Shown: positions 8,319 through 16,362, counted from the stretch's first letter. The stretch: 64,000 nucleotides of DNA from Microbacterium sp. Leaf320 (GCF_001423485.1 NZ_LMOD01000003.1:62001-126000); one strand, 5' to 3'. Notes: a model not told the origin generated them from the letters alone. Program-made: numbers and translations.

Positions 8319-8528
8319 CTACGGTGCCTGCACGAAAAGTACCTGCGCGCGGTCGATGACGGTGTCGCCATCGAGCGGTGCCGGTGCCGTGCCCTGCTCG
8401 AAGTAGGTCGCGTTCTTCAGGACGATCAGGTTCCCCGGGTCGCGGTACAGCACACCCGAGATGGATGATCCGTCGGTGAGGTTCACGATCACGGTTCGGT
8501 GCAGCAGCACCTTGCGGAATGCGCCCAT
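8319..8528 (-). CDS. Small Sm-like-fold hypothetical between terminase and portal
   Basis: A 69-residue protein (MGAFRKVLLHRTVIVNLTDGSS) with ribosome binding site GAGAGG. The pattern of alternating hydrophobic strands with TVIVNLTDGSSISGVLY and NLIVLKNAT is reminiscent of the small beta-barrel of Sm-like proteins. Such short genes are common between terminase and portal in actinophages. It begins 15 bases after the terminase stop and ends 14 bases before the portal start. No function is established. Confidence 0.7.
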   Translation of the reverse strand: MGAFRKVLLHRTVIVNLTDGSSISGVLYRDPGNLIVLKNATYFEQGTAPAPLDGDTVIDRAQVLFVQAP

Positions 8529-8542
8529 GTCAGCACCTCTCG

Positions 8543-10249
8543 TCAGACGACCATGAGGTCGTTGCTCTCGTAGGCCGATGCCGAAGTCGGCGCCGGGTTC
8601 GTCTGCAGCAGGCCCACCGCGGCGATGAACGCCAGCAGCGGCGAGGCGTCCGCCGGGGATGCCTTGCGGTCGATTACCCAACCGTCACCGACGGCCTTGA
8701 TCTGCGCGGTCGATGCGGCGACATCGAGCACCGGCTGCGCGCCGTGCGAGATGCGGACGCGATCGCGGAACTCGTCCTCGGTCTCGTCTTTCGGCGACTC
8801 GTCGGTCGCGGCCTTGCGGATCATGTCGTAGACGGCGCCGTGCCATCCGGCGAGCTTGTCCTCGCCCCACGGCGTGACCTCGATGCCGGCGTCCTCGAAC
8901 TCGCCCCACATCGACGAGATCGGCGCGCCTCGTCGCTGGAATGCGACGTGCGTCGGCGCGATTTTCCTCGCCGGAGAGAGCAGCCACGGCAGCACCCAGT
9001 CGGGACCGGCGCGCTGTGCGACGATCTCACCGCGGATCCGCCCCTCGGTGTCCCAGAACGCGAGCGCAATGTACACCATCGTGCGGTCATGCGACATATC
9101 GATGCCGTAGCACGCAGGCCGGTCAGGGTCGCGGGTGACTTCCCGCTCGACGCGGTCGTTCTTCGCGTCAAGCGTCGCCGCCCATGAGCCGGTCGGGAAC
9201 GGACCGGTTCCGAGCATGTTCACGAACTGGCACATCACCTCGGTGCGGAACACCCACTCGGGGTCCGTCGAAGCGGCGGCAGCAATGGAGCGCAGGTCGA
9301 TGGTGTAGCCGAGCGAGGGGTTCGCCTCGGCCCAGCCTTCGCGATCCCACACGCCGCGGCCGGGCGCCGATGACCACTCGAAGATGCCGAGCGAGTCGTC
9401 GACCTCGGTCGTCTCGTCCTGTGAATCCCCGAGCTTGTCGAGGTCGTCCATGCCGTCTTTGCCGTCCGGCCAGCCGAGCGCGCGGTGCGCGAGCGAGCGG
9501 AGACGACGGAGGACGACGGATGCCATGTCGCCGGCGTTGGATGCGGCCCAGATCTGTGCGAGCTTGCGGGCCATCGTGGTCTTGGTGACCGCGCCCCACG
9601 CCTGCCAGTTCTGATGTTCGCGCAGCTCATCGAGCAGCACGAGGTCGCCCGAGAGGCCACGGCCGCCGCGCCGCGATGCCGCCGCAACCTTGTACCGCTC
9701 GCCGGAGTCGAGGCGAAGCGCCTTCTTGCCGTTCGTGCGGTCGACGTGCTCGATGAGCTCGGCGAGCTCGGGGATGCCCTCGGCGATCTCGACTGCGCCC
9801 GACCACTGCTCCTCGGCGATGTCGAGCGACTGCGCGGTGCCGATGACGAGCGGGGCGCCCTCGGCGAACATGCGCCACAGGGCGAGCACCTGCATCAGCG
9901 TCGACTTGCCGTTCTGGCGAGCGACGAGCAACAGGATGGTCTTGAAACGGTAGGTTCCGTCGGGATTCAGCTCGAGCGCTCGGATCAGCAGCGCGCGCTG
10001 CCACGGCAGCAGTTCGATCTCGAGGATGTCCTCGGCGAACTCGATGCAGGCGAAGCCCTTCGACGTCTCCGGCGTGAGCTCGCGCAGAGGCGGCGTGCAG
10101 ATGCGCGGCTCGGTGCATCCCACGCGTCGGCGGAATGACTCGGTGCGCGTCGGCCCACCGACGGCCTTGAGGTATGCGGCGCCCGGCCCCTTGGTCGCGC
10201 TACGCCGAGCGGCCCGAGCGGAGGGCGGTGAGCTTAGCCTTCTTGCCAC
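8543..10249 (-). CDS. Terminase large subunit
   Basis: A 568-residue packaging motor. The ATPase domain shows a variant Walker A (VARQNGKST, about residue 110) and Walker B with following acid (GDLVLLDELREH, about residue 205). The nuclease domain begins near residue 370 with YGIDMSHDRTMVYIALAF, holding the first metal-binding Asp. The GTG start lies inside the small-subunit gene, giving a 50-base overlap. The enzyme cuts phage DNA and pumps it through the portal encoded just downstream. Confidence 0.93.
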   Translation of the reverse strand: MARRLSSPPSARAARRSATKGPGAAYLKAVGGPTRTESFRRRVGCTEPRICTPPLRELTPETSKGFACIEFAEDILEIELLPWQRALLIRALELNPDGTYRFKTILLLVARQNGKSTLMQVLALWRMFAEGAPLVIGTAQSLDIAEEQWSGAVEIAEGIPELAELIEHVDRTNGKKALRLDSGERYKVAAASRRGGRGLSGDLVLLDELREHQNWQAWGAVTKTTMARKLAQIWAASNAGDMASVVLRRLRSLAHRALGWPDGKDGMDDLDKLGDSQDETTEVDDSLGIFEWSSAPGRGVWDREGWAEANPSLGYTIDLRSIAAAASTDPEWVFRTEVMCQFVNMLGTGPFPTGSWAATLDAKNDRVEREVTRDPDRPACYGIDMSHDRTMVYIALAFWDTEGRIRGEIVAQRAGPDWVLPWLLSPARKIAPTHVAFQRRGAPISSMWGEFEDAGIEVTPWGEDKLAGWHGAVYDMIRKAATDESPKDETEDEFRDRVRISHGAQPVLDVAASTAQIKAVGDGWVIDRKASPADASPLLAFIAAVGLLQTNPAPTSASAYESNDLMVV

Positions 10250-10751
10250 CTTCGCCCCCGTCCTTCACCCCGAGCGCCTTCCGGCCGGTCGGAGTGAGGC
10301 CGAGCTGATCGCAGTACTTGAGGTACGCCGAGATCGAGACGTTGTCGTTCTGCGGCACCGTCGGGCGACCGCCCTTCGTCTCGGCGGCATCTTCGAGAGC
10401 CCAGTCGACGATCTGATCCCACGCGTCGATCTTCCGCGCGAGCGCGCGCAGCGCTTCGACCGCGCCGGCATCCATATCGGTCAGGATCTTCGACGCGGCG
10501 TCGAGCGACTTCTCGGTCGCGGCGACCATGTCGACCGCGTCTCGGGTCGTGACGATCGAGGGCGTCACGCCGTCGATCAGCTTCTCGCGCATCTCGGGCG
10601 TCAGCGACGACGCCTCCATGATGCGGTCGGCGATCACGCCTCGAGCAGCATCCGGCGAACGCGGTGTCACGATCGCTACGGGGTCGATGTCGAGGTTGTT
10701 CGCCTCCATCAATCCGGACGCTTTCGTGGCGGCCATGACGATCACTCGCAT
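10200..10751 (-). CDS. Terminase small subunit with N-terminal extra domain
   Basis: A 183-residue protein from ATG 10751 (ribosome binding site AAAGGAG). The C-terminal half (about 95-183, with KIDAWDQIVDWAL and YLKYCDQLGLTPTGRKAL) resembles P27-type small terminases that recognise the packaging site, ending in a Lys/Gly-rich basic tail. The first 80 residues (MRVIVMAATKASGLMEANNL and VTPRSPDAARGVIADR) form a separate alpha/beta unit that I recall as a stand-alone short gene near terminases in some actinophages. The role is inferred from position and from the overlap with the large subunit. Confidence 0.75.
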   Translation of the reverse strand: MRVIVMAATKASGLMEANNLDIDPVAIVTPRSPDAARGVIADRIMEASSLTPEMREKLIDGVTPSIVTTRDAVDMVAATEKSLDAASKILTDMDAGAVEALRALARKIDAWDQIVDWALEDAAETKGGRPTVPQNDNVSISAYLKYCDQLGLTPTGRKALGVKDGGEGGKKAKLTALRSGRSA

Positions 10752-10959
10752 TAGGGATACTCCTTTACCGCGCGCGACCCCCTCCTCACGGTGCGGGGGG
10801 AGAGAGATCACTGCCGGAGAAGTGGCCTCGGTCGTCAGTCTGTAGAGTTTGAGACGCCCCTACCCCGCTCGACGTAACGGGGTGCCCGCGTGTCGAGTCG
10901 GCCGCTAGTCCGATGTACGTGTCACTGTTCCCTCAACGAGATGAGAGGAGGTGACAGAC
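10752..10959. other. Divergent intergenic region between late operon and DUF2188 gene
   Basis: About 200 bases with no gene. It must hold the promoter for the leftward late operon and the one for the rightward DUF2188 gene. I see no clear sigma-70 hexamer pair and no tRNA. A packaging site (cos or pac) would be expected near here, since it normally lies beside the small terminase gene, but none can be proven by eye. Confidence 0.5.
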
Positions 10960-11199
10960 ATGGGCAATGACAACAGCAGGCACGTCGTACCGAACTCGGA
11001 CGGCGGATGGGATGTGAAGGCTCCGGGTGCAAGCCGGGCTTCCTCACATCACGACACTCAGGCTGATGCGATCAATCGCGGACGCGACATCATCGGCAAC
11101 GCTGGTGGTGGAGAGCTGAACATCCACGGCCGCGATGGGCAGATCCGGGCGAAGGACACGATCCCGAAGGGGAACGATCCTCGCAGCAGCAAGGGCTGA
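10960..11199 (+). CDS. DUF2188 domain protein
   Basis: A 79-residue protein on the opposite strand to its neighbours. It starts at ATG 10960, six bases after an ideal ribosome binding site (AGGAGGTGA); the GTG inside that site is not the start. Nearly the whole protein is a DUF2188 repeat: RHVVPNSDGGWDVKAPGASRAS, then a helix with HDTQADAINRGRDI and a strand with ELNIHGRDGQIR. Such proteins are small and of unknown function. A strong hairpin follows ten bases after the stop, so the gene is a single-gene unit possibly expressed in the lysogen. Confidence 0.85.
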   Translation: MGNDNSRHVVPNSDGGWDVKAPGASRASSHHDTQADAINRGRDIIGNAGGGELNIHGRDGQIRAKDTIPKGNDPRSSKG

Positions 11200-11208
11200 T
11201 CTGAAGTG

Positions 11209-11245
11209 CGGGAGCCGGTGGCAGGGGAAGTGCCACCGGCTCCCG
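11209..11245. terminator. Strong hairpin terminator between DUF2188 gene and leftward gene
   Basis: A perfect 15-base-pair inverted repeat (CGGGAGCCGGTGGCA and its complement) with a 7-base loop. There is no T run. It lies between two converging genes and could stop transcription from both sides. Confidence 0.75.
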
Positions 11246-11250
11246 TCATG

Positions 11251-11526
11251 TCACTGAGCCTTCGCCTCAATCGGCGCGTCCACTGGGGCAGATGCAGACG
11301 GCTTCGGTGCTGTCGGCTTCGGAGTGCGTTTGCGGACGGGCTTCGCAGCCTGCTTCTCGGTGGTCGCCGCGACGGCGTGCGTGCGGTGCCAGGTCGCGCC
11401 GTCCTTCGTCACCTCGTAGTGACCATGGCCTGCGTGCGTGGTGAAGGTGGTCTCGTTGACGTGCACCTCGACGGTCTTGCCCTTCAGGGGTCCGTCGGTG
11501 ATCGCGATCCTGCGCATGTTGTCCAT
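11251..11526 (-). CDS. Small hypothetical phage protein with basic Pro/Lys-rich tail
   Basis: A 91-residue protein starting MDNMRRIAITDGPLKGKTVEV. The first half looks like a short beta barrel (ITDGPLKGKTVEVHVNETTF); the second half is rich in Lys, Pro and Ala (KPVRKRTPKPTAPKPSAS). It follows the HNH nuclease gene by two bases and ends at the hairpin. I do not recognise a family with a known function. Confidence 0.65.
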   Translation of the reverse strand: MDNMRRIAITDGPLKGKTVEVHVNETTFTTHAGHGHYEVTKDGATWHRTHAVAATTEKQAAKPVRKRTPKPTAPKPSASAPVDAPIEAKAQ

Positions 11527-11528
11527 GG

Positions 11529-11834
11529 TCAGAACTCCTCGCTGGTCTCGCCCATCGTGGGCTTCGCTTCACCGGCCTGCTTCGACCGGTTGCATCGCGT
11601 GTGCGATGGCTGACAGTTGGTGGGATCGAGGAGCAGCTCGGGCTTCCCCATCGCGAGGCAACGCTTCCGGCTGATCTTGTGATCGAGCTCGAAGCTGTTC
11701 GATGCGTTGCGTGGACCGTCGTACTCGATGTCGGCCTGACCGCAGAGGGCGCACGCTGCGTTGCGTGCCCGCCACTCGGCCTTGAGCGCCGCCCGCAGAT
11801 CCTTGTACGCACGCGAGTGGATGACGTCAGACAC
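11529..11834 (-). CDS. HNH endonuclease
   Basis: A 101-residue protein from GTG 11834 (ribosome binding site GAGAGG). It has the HNH fold signature: CALCG zinc pair at about residue 29, ELDHKIS (HH part) near residue 50, and NCQPSHTRCNRSKQ (Asn and second zinc pair). Small HNH proteins next to terminase genes are known to be needed for DNA cutting during packaging in several phages. Here it is separated from the small terminase by the DUF2188 unit, so an exclusive packaging role is an inference. Confidence 0.9.
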   Translation of the reverse strand: MSDVIHSRAYKDLRAALKAEWRARNAACALCGQADIEYDGPRNASNSFELDHKISRKRCLAMGKPELLLDPTNCQPSHTRCNRSKQAGEAKPTMGETSEEF

Positions 11835-12123
11835 GATCGCCTCTCGCGAGAAGACTGCGCCCCGCTGCGCATCACCGCTTCAGTGTGTGCATCATGCGAC
11901 CATCTCCGACTGCTCACTCGACCGTCGACCCGATCCAAAGCGGGACTACCGACGTGACGTCATGGCAGCAACGTCGCTCGGCAGAGGGATGTGAGCGTGT
12001 GGCGGCGGGGCGCACCCGGATACGACGAAAGCCCCGCCGATCGAACGGCGAGGCTTTTGGTCATGGTTCAAGTGCAAGCACAGCTTAACACAAGAAATGG
12101 ACACATTTGACACATTTCTGTAG
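11835..12123. other. Gap left of the cargo genes
   Basis: About 290 bases with no convincing gene. It holds the hairpin at 12028-12058 and a tandem repeat of GACACATTT (12100-12108 and 12109-12117) directly beside the stop of the leftward membrane-protein gene. No tRNA cloverleaf could be fitted to the segment 11880-12000. Confidence 0.45.
12028..12058. terminator. Bidirectional hairpin terminator
   Basis: The stem AAAGCCCCGCC / GGCGAGGCTTT with a short loop (GATCGAAC), with one mismatch, is followed by TT on the plus strand and by TTTCGTCG on the minus strand. It lies downstream of the leftward membrane-protein gene at 12124 and should insulate the cargo genes from the late-gene side. Confidence 0.7.
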
Positions 12124-12945
12124 TCATCCGCTCCAAGTGCTCATCAGTGTTCCGACCACACCGATGCCAATTGCGATCGGCGCGGTGACGAGGGCTACTC
12201 GGACATTCTGACGAGTGTCGGCGCGCCGTTGCTGGGTCTCGACTCGAGACTCGCCACGGAACCTGATGCGGTGATGTGGGGCGTTATCTTGACGTTGAGC
12301 AGAACGAATCCCTGCGGCCGCTCTCTGGATCGAGCTGAAGCTGGCAAGTGCTATCACCGCAAGGATCAGCGCATGGACCGGCACGGGCAGTTCGACTGTC
12401 AGCGCAACCCATACCCAGGCGGCGACGGCGATCGGAATCGGAATCAACCACCAAGCCCAGCGAAGTGCTGGCCAGTCGGGATGATGCGTGGCGTTCGCGT
12501 AGACATATCGGGCTACCTCACGCGCGATGGCTCCTGTCGTTCTCCCGAAGATCACCTGCCCGTTGACGAATACCATCGCCTGGGGTGCCACGACTTGGAC
12601 GCTCACTTCGGAGACTTTGTCCGAGACCTCCGGCTTGTCTTCCCAGACGCTCACGGTCACCTCGAGCTGCAGTTGGTTCCTGTCGGGGACACCTAATCCC
12701 CGGATGCGGTCCTGATCGACGACCCGGTCCCGAAGCTTGTAGACCGCGTTCGATTCGTACCGCACTGTGTTTTGCGTGGTCAGCAGATCCGGATTCATCT
12801 CGGTGAAGACCCCGGCGCTCTTCACTATCTCCGGAATCTCCTCCGCGAGGTCGAAGAACGTGTCGATGTCCAGCGTCACGTTGCGCAGCGAAACAGGACC
12901 GAGGTCCGCCGCGGGCAAGCGCGGCCCATAGAGCCAATCAAACAT
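12124..12945 (-). CDS. Membrane protein of unknown function, divergent partner of the TIR/NDT-like gene
   Basis: A 273-residue protein I do not recognise. Residues 1-150 look soluble (DIDTFFDLAEEIPEIVKSAG; EVTVSVWEDKPEVSDKVSE). Two membrane segments follow near 165-205 (WWLIPIPIAVAAWVWVAL; HALILAVIALASF), then a basic stretch, then a third hydrophobic segment at the end (VALVTAPIAIGIGVVGTLM). It is flanked by a terminator on one side and by the divergent promoter region on the other. The base composition is less GC-rich than the phage backbone, suggesting cargo. A role with the neighbouring gene is only inferred from linkage. Confidence 0.6.
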   Translation of the reverse strand: MFDWLYGPRLPAADLGPVSLRNVTLDIDTFFDLAEEIPEIVKSAGVFTEMNPDLLTTQNTVRYESNAVYKLRDRVVDQDRIRGLGVPDRNQLQLEVTVSVWEDKPEVSDKVSEVSVQVVAPQAMVFVNGQVIFGRTTGAIAREVARYVYANATHHPDWPALRWAWWLIPIPIAVAAWVWVALTVELPVPVHALILAVIALASFSSIQRAAAGIRSAQRQDNAPHHRIRFRGESRVETQQRRADTRQNVRVALVTAPIAIGIGVVGTLMSTWSG

Positions 12946-13014
12946 GGCTCACATCTTCGCACGCACCCGGCCGATAGGACGCCTCCGACTTGCGGCGCAT
13001 TGGTCGCCCGCCGA

Positions 13015-13020
13015 TAGAGT
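13015..13020 (+). promoter_or_regulatory. -10 element of leaderless-type promoter for the TIR/NDT-like gene
   Basis: TAGAGT lies six bases before ATG 13027, with TTGCGG as a possible -35 upstream. No ribosome binding site is present, so the transcript probably begins at the start codon. It uses the same layout as many chromosomal promoters in this window. Confidence 0.5.
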
Positions 13021-13026
13021 TCCCCC

Positions 13027-13920
13027 ATGACAGTGGACGTCCGAAAGCCGCGATGCTTCATCGCAATGCCGATCACCACGCGGGCCGATGACGTCGGTCG
13101 GTTCGACGGCGATTCAGACCACTGGATACACGTGATGGAAACGATCTTCGTTCCTGCGGTCGAAAAAGCTGGCTACGAGGCGATCCGACCGGTTACGCAG
13201 GGCTCCCATATGATTCACGGCGAGATCATCAAGCACCTGTCGACTGCCGACATGGTGCTCTGCGACCTCTCCACACACAATCCGAATGTGTTCTTCGAGC
13301 TTGGGGTACGCACCTCCCTGAACAAGCCGGTCGCGCTTGTACGAGATGAACACACCACCCTCCCCTTCGACACATCTGGCCTGAACACTCACGAGTACGA
13401 CTCCTCTCTTCGCGGATGGTCAGTGGGCGAACAGGTATCGAAGCTCGCGGCTCACCTGCGTGCTAGTGAGGCAAGCTGCGCAGGGACCAATCCGCTCTGG
13501 CGCCATTTCGGATTGACCATCACCGCTGCACAGCCCGACCCGGAAGGGTCAATCACTGACGCCAAGCTTCAACTGATCCAAGAAGATCTGAGCAGCCTGA
13601 AACGCGTGATCGCCACTGCGGCAATTCGGAGCAGCGCCGTAGCCAATGCGCCAGCCGTGGTCCAGTTTCTAGCAGAAGGACTCGCACCGTTTATTGGCGC
13701 ACCTCTCTTGTCGTACTCGTTCTACAAAGATGGTTTCGATATCAGCCTGTTCTACCCGCCGACCGTGGGCGACGTGGACACAGAGGGCCTCACCGAAGAA
13801 GCAAGGTCACACGGCTACGAGTTGGTGAGACTCGGACGAAGCGACGAGAACTTCTGGCTGAGCCTCGACGAGACTGACAACCTGCGCCGCAACAGAGCCA
13901 CGTCTGCCCTCCATGAATAG
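13027..13920 (+). CDS. TIR-like / nucleoside 2-deoxyribosyltransferase-like protein (putative defence or conversion gene)
   Basis: A 297-residue protein. Residues 8-135 form a Rossmann-like domain with the family marks RCFIAMPI at the start, a middle Lys/Glu helix (IFVPAVEKAGYEAIRP), HGEIIKHLSTADMVLCDL and NPNVFFELGVRTSL. This is the pattern of the deoxyribosyltransferase-like proteins related to TIR domains that occur as toxic effectors in several anti-phage systems. The second half (160-297) is a separate domain without known match, including a helical part (KLQLIQEDLSSLKRVIATAA). The gene is transcribed away from the late genes as a single unit. An enzymatic activity on nucleotides is a family inference; defence is a hypothesis from location in a prophage. 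Confidence 0.7.
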   Translation: MTVDVRKPRCFIAMPITTRADDVGRFDGDSDHWIHVMETIFVPAVEKAGYEAIRPVTQGSHMIHGEIIKHLSTADMVLCDLSTHNPNVFFELGVRTSLNKPVALVRDEHTTLPFDTSGLNTHEYDSSLRGWSVGEQVSKLAAHLRASEASCAGTNPLWRHFGLTITAAQPDPEGSITDAKLQLIQEDLSSLKRVIATAAIRSSAVANAPAVVQFLAEGLAPFIGAPLLSYSFYKDGFDISLFYPPTVGDVDTEGLTEEARSHGYELVRLGRSDENFWLSLDETDNLRRNRATSALHE

Positions 13921-13929
13921 GTTGTCTGG

Positions 13930-14130
13930 CTAGCTGGATTTCCGTGGGCGCCCCCTGCGCGAACGCATTCTTCTCTCGGTATCTAGCACGTCATCAACGC
14001 GGAATCGGCCTGCGAGAGGCGTGAGCTCTCCGGAGGCCACCCACCTGCGGATGCGGCGCTCGGCCGATGAAAGCGCCGCATCACCCTGAACGCGCGCTGC
14101 GGCCTCTGCGAGTGTGATCCAGGTTCTCAC
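13930..14130 (-). CDS. Small MerR-like helix-turn-helix protein
   Basis: A 66-residue protein starting MRTWITLAEAAARVQGDAAL. It contains a MerR/excisionase-type winged helix: helix one ITLAEAAARV, recognition region SAERRIRRWVASGEL, and wing PLAGRFRVDDVL, followed by a basic end (RRMRSRRGRPRK). The GTG start overlaps the stop of the upstream gene by four bases (GTGA). Excisionase function is possible since such proteins control excision, but it could equally be a regulator like the larger upstream protein, which carries a similar C-terminal domain. Confidence 0.7.
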   Translation of the reverse strand: MRTWITLAEAAARVQGDAALSSAERRIRRWVASGELTPLAGRFRVDDVLDTERRMRSRRGRPRKSS

Positions 14131-15068
14131 GCTGCCTCACCTTTCTTCAGCGCGGCCACGGCCAGCACGTCGTCTTGCCAGTAGCGGCCGAGCTGTGGTT
14201 CGAGGAGGTTCTGCTGCACCCAACGCCGCACCGTGCCTGTCGTGCGCTCCACGAGGCGCGCAGCGTCCACCAGGGTCAGCCAGCGCGGGTCATGCGGTCG
14301 CACCTCGGCCGGCGCAGGCTCCGCGAACACCGACGCCCACAAACCGCCGTCATCGTTCGAGTTCGCCTCCCAGTCGCAGCCCTCCGTCGAGCAGCGATAC
14401 CGGGCCGGGCGGCCATTGCGTCCGGGCTGCACCCGCACGGCCATCAGGTCGCACTTCGGGCATGCTGCGTGCGCCCACCGAGGCGAGTCCTCGAGCGGCC
14501 ACCGGACAGCGGCATCCGCGACCGTCCACACCTCCGGCGCTCCCCCGTTGACGACGACGACGCCATCGCAGAGCGCGCCGATCTGATGCGAGTCGTTCGC
14601 CAGGGCATCGAGATCCTCGAGGATGACGTCGACCGCGAGCTGCACGATGTGGTGCGCGGCATCCGCCATAACCCCGGCGGGGAGGCCGGCGCCGGGGCGG
14701 TCCTCCCCCGCGACGTGATTCGCCCACATGTTCAGAGTCGTCGTGATGTCGTTTGACGCGTCGATCAGGTCAGCGGCCACGGGTGCCGGGATCTCGATCG
14801 ACGACGACTGCACACGCACCCGGTCGTACGCCGCGGCCTTCGTCGGGTCCGCGATCGAGCGCAGGTGACCGACGAGATCTGCGGCATCCTCAAGGTGACG
14901 ACGCAGGCGTCGGTAGCAGGACTCACACAGCAACACAGCGTCGCGGGCCTCGACCTGCACGCATCCCATGCAGACCGTCGGACCCGAGTAGTCCTGCTCA
15001 CTGTGAGGGCACGCGGCATAGTGCTCGCCGCGCACGGTGCACCCACGTATGCAGTAGCGATCAGACAT
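14127..15068 (-). CDS. Zinc-finger protein with C-terminal MerR-like HTH
   Basis: A 313-residue early-region phage protein. The N-terminus has two cysteine clusters (CIRGCTVRGEHYAACPH and CMGC...CESC, residues 6-52). The middle is helical with no motif. Near residue 203 a second zinc ribbon appears (CPKC...YRCSTEGC), and the C-terminus is a MerR-type HTH (WLTLVDAARLVERTTGTVRRW). Proteins of this layout are common in actinophages and are annotated only as DNA-binding. It ends by overlapping the small HTH gene, and overlaps the upstream gene by eight bases. Confidence 0.75.
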   Translation of the reverse strand: MSDRYCIRGCTVRGEHYAACPHSEQDYSGPTVCMGCVQVEARDAVLLCESCYRRLRRHLEDAADLVGHLRSIADPTKAAAYDRVRVQSSSIEIPAPVAADLIDASNDITTTLNMWANHVAGEDRPGAGLPAGVMADAAHHIVQLAVDVILEDLDALANDSHQIGALCDGVVVVNGGAPEVWTVADAAVRWPLEDSPRWAHAACPKCDLMAVRVQPGRNGRPARYRCSTEGCDWEANSNDDGGLWASVFAEPAPAEVRPHDPRWLTLVDAARLVERTTGTVRRWVQQNLLEPQLGRYWQDDVLAVAALKKGEAA

Positions 15069-15516
15069 GCTTCTGCGCCTCCTCGAAGTCCTCAGGCCAG
15101 TTGCAGTTCAGGTGGAATTCGAGCGTCCAGCCGATCGGCACGACGTCCTTGCAGCTCGGGCACGTGCGCGACGGTTCACACCCGCACGCGCAGTCGATGA
15201 ACTCGTCACCGTCAGAGAGTGACTGGTGTATGCAGATGCTGTGCTTCCCATCCCTGCACTCAGGGCAGACCGGCCGCGTCGATTCCGCCGCCTCTGCCAG
15301 CTTCTGGATCTCCGCCGACGTAGTGGCTGCGGCCTCGGCGACCTTCGTCCATGCCGCCTCGTGCTCGCGCACTACCTCCACGGCCGTTTCGGCGAGCCTG
15401 CGCACGTACCGCGAGAAGTGCTCTTCAGTCAGCGCGCCGGAGCCGCCGTCGTACGCCTCATCCGTCAGCGCCTTCTCGATCTCGGTCGTTAGGTCAGAAC
15501 GGTGTGTCGTCGCCAT
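15061..15516 (-). CDS. Cysteine-rich hypothetical phage protein
   Basis: A 151-residue protein starting [22 protein letters not shown]. The first 85 residues are helical and Glu/Ala-rich; the second half carries eight or so cysteines in pairs ([26 protein letters not shown]), suggesting one or two zinc sites. It overlaps the end of ssb by 23 bases and the start of the next gene by eight. Function unknown. Confidence 0.65.
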   Translation of the reverse strand: MATTHRSDLTTEIEKALTDEAYDGGSGALTEEHFSRYVRRLAETAVEVVREHEAAWTKVAEAAATTSAEIQKLAEAAESTRPVCPECRDGKHSICIHQSLSDGDEFIDCACGCEPSRTCPSCKDVVPIGWTLEFHLNCNWPEDFEEAQKHV

Positions 15517-15967
15517 AGGTCCATCCCCCATCCGTGGGCGCCTCGCTCGTCGCCCACTGCTGTTCCTGCCCCGGGGCGGATGCCGCCGGGCTCTTCTGGC
15601 CGCCGCTCGAGGCCGCACGAGTGACCTGTGCAGTCGCGTAACGGAGACTCGGGCCGATCTCATCGACCTCCAACTCAATCGCCGTGCGCTGGTTGCCCTC
15701 ACGGTCCTGATACGAGCGCTGACGGAGACGACCCTGAGCCATCACGCGCATGCCCTTCGACAGGCTGCCGGCGACGTGCTCGGCGAACTCCCTCCAGCAC
15801 GACGCACGGAGGAATAGCGGGTCGCCGTCCTTCCACTCGCTGTCCTTCATGGTGCGAGGCGTGCTCGCGATCGTGAAGTTCACCACCGGGAGGCCGTTCT
15901 GCGTGTACCGCAGCTCGGGGTCCGCGGTCAGATTGCCGACGACGGTGATCACGGTCTCGCCGGCCAT
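15494..15967 (-). CDS. ssb: Single-stranded DNA-binding protein
   Basis: A 157-residue SSB. The OB fold covers residues 1-112: [19 protein letters not shown] at the start, NFTIAST, then [29 protein letters not shown], which is diagnostic. A Gly/Ser/Ala linker follows and the end is the acidic tip DDTPF, which recruits partner proteins. It is phage-encoded within the replication module; its start overlaps the stop of the MazG-like gene (ATGA). Confidence 0.95.
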   Translation of the reverse strand: MAGETVITVVGNLTADPELRYTQNGLPVVNFTIASTPRTMKDSEWKDGDPLFLRASCWREFAEHVAGSLSKGMRVMAQGRLRQRSYQDREGNQRTAIELEVDEIGPSLRYATAQVTRAASSGGQKSPAASAPGQEQQWATSEAPTDGGWTYGDDTPF

Positions 15968-16362
15968 CAGACAGCCTTCCCGCCGTGGCGGTGACCGCGG
16001 GTGATGTTGTAGGCGAGCTTCTCCTCGATGATCGCTTCGAGGTCGATCCCCCACGCGCCTGCAGCGTCGAGGGCTCGGATCACGATGTCCGCCAGCTCCG
16101 AGGGCACGCCCTCCGGCTTGAACGGTGCCGCGCCGGTTCCAACCGCGAACGGGTGCGCGTCCGGGTAGTAGGTCTCGTCGACCGCGTGCCCGTTCCGAAT
16201 CTCCTCGATCGCCTCGGCCACCTCGGTGGTGATGAGAGCGAGACGCGTGATCTGTGAGTTCACGCGCGCCTTCCCATCGAGCTCTGCCTCATTCGTCGTG
16301 CGCCAGCCGTTCGCGGCGTTGATCTCGCCGACCCGCTGCTGCAGCTCCTTGATCGTGCTCAT
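15967..16362 (-). CDS. MazG-like nucleotide pyrophosphohydrolase
   Basis: A 131-residue all-helical protein. It matches the MazG-like pattern: [21 protein letters not shown] holds the EExxE-type metal site on one helix (TEVAEAIEE), and [20 protein letters not shown] holds the second acidic set (ExxD). Such phage proteins hydrolyse NTPs or dNTPs, or (p)ppGpp-like signals in some models. The start at 16362 has a good ribosome binding site (AGGGGAAG). It is coupled to ssb by a four-base overlap. Confidence 0.85.
   Translation of the reverse strand: MSTIKELQQRVGEINAANGWRTTNEAELDGKARVNSQITRLALITTEVAEAIEEIRNGHAVDETYYPDAHPFAVGTGAAPFKPEGVPSELADIVIRALDAAGAWGIDLEAIIEEKLAYNITRGHRHGGKAV

Noticed and set aside
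11880..12000. Possible tRNA in the gap left of the cargo genes
   Set aside because: Neither strand gives a T arm with a GTTCRA-like loop paired to an acceptor stem.
12108..12113. TTGACA as a promoter -35 element
   Set aside because: No suitable -10 lies 16-18 bases downstream, and it would point into the 3' end of a gene on the other strand; the match is part of a GACACATTT tandem repeat.
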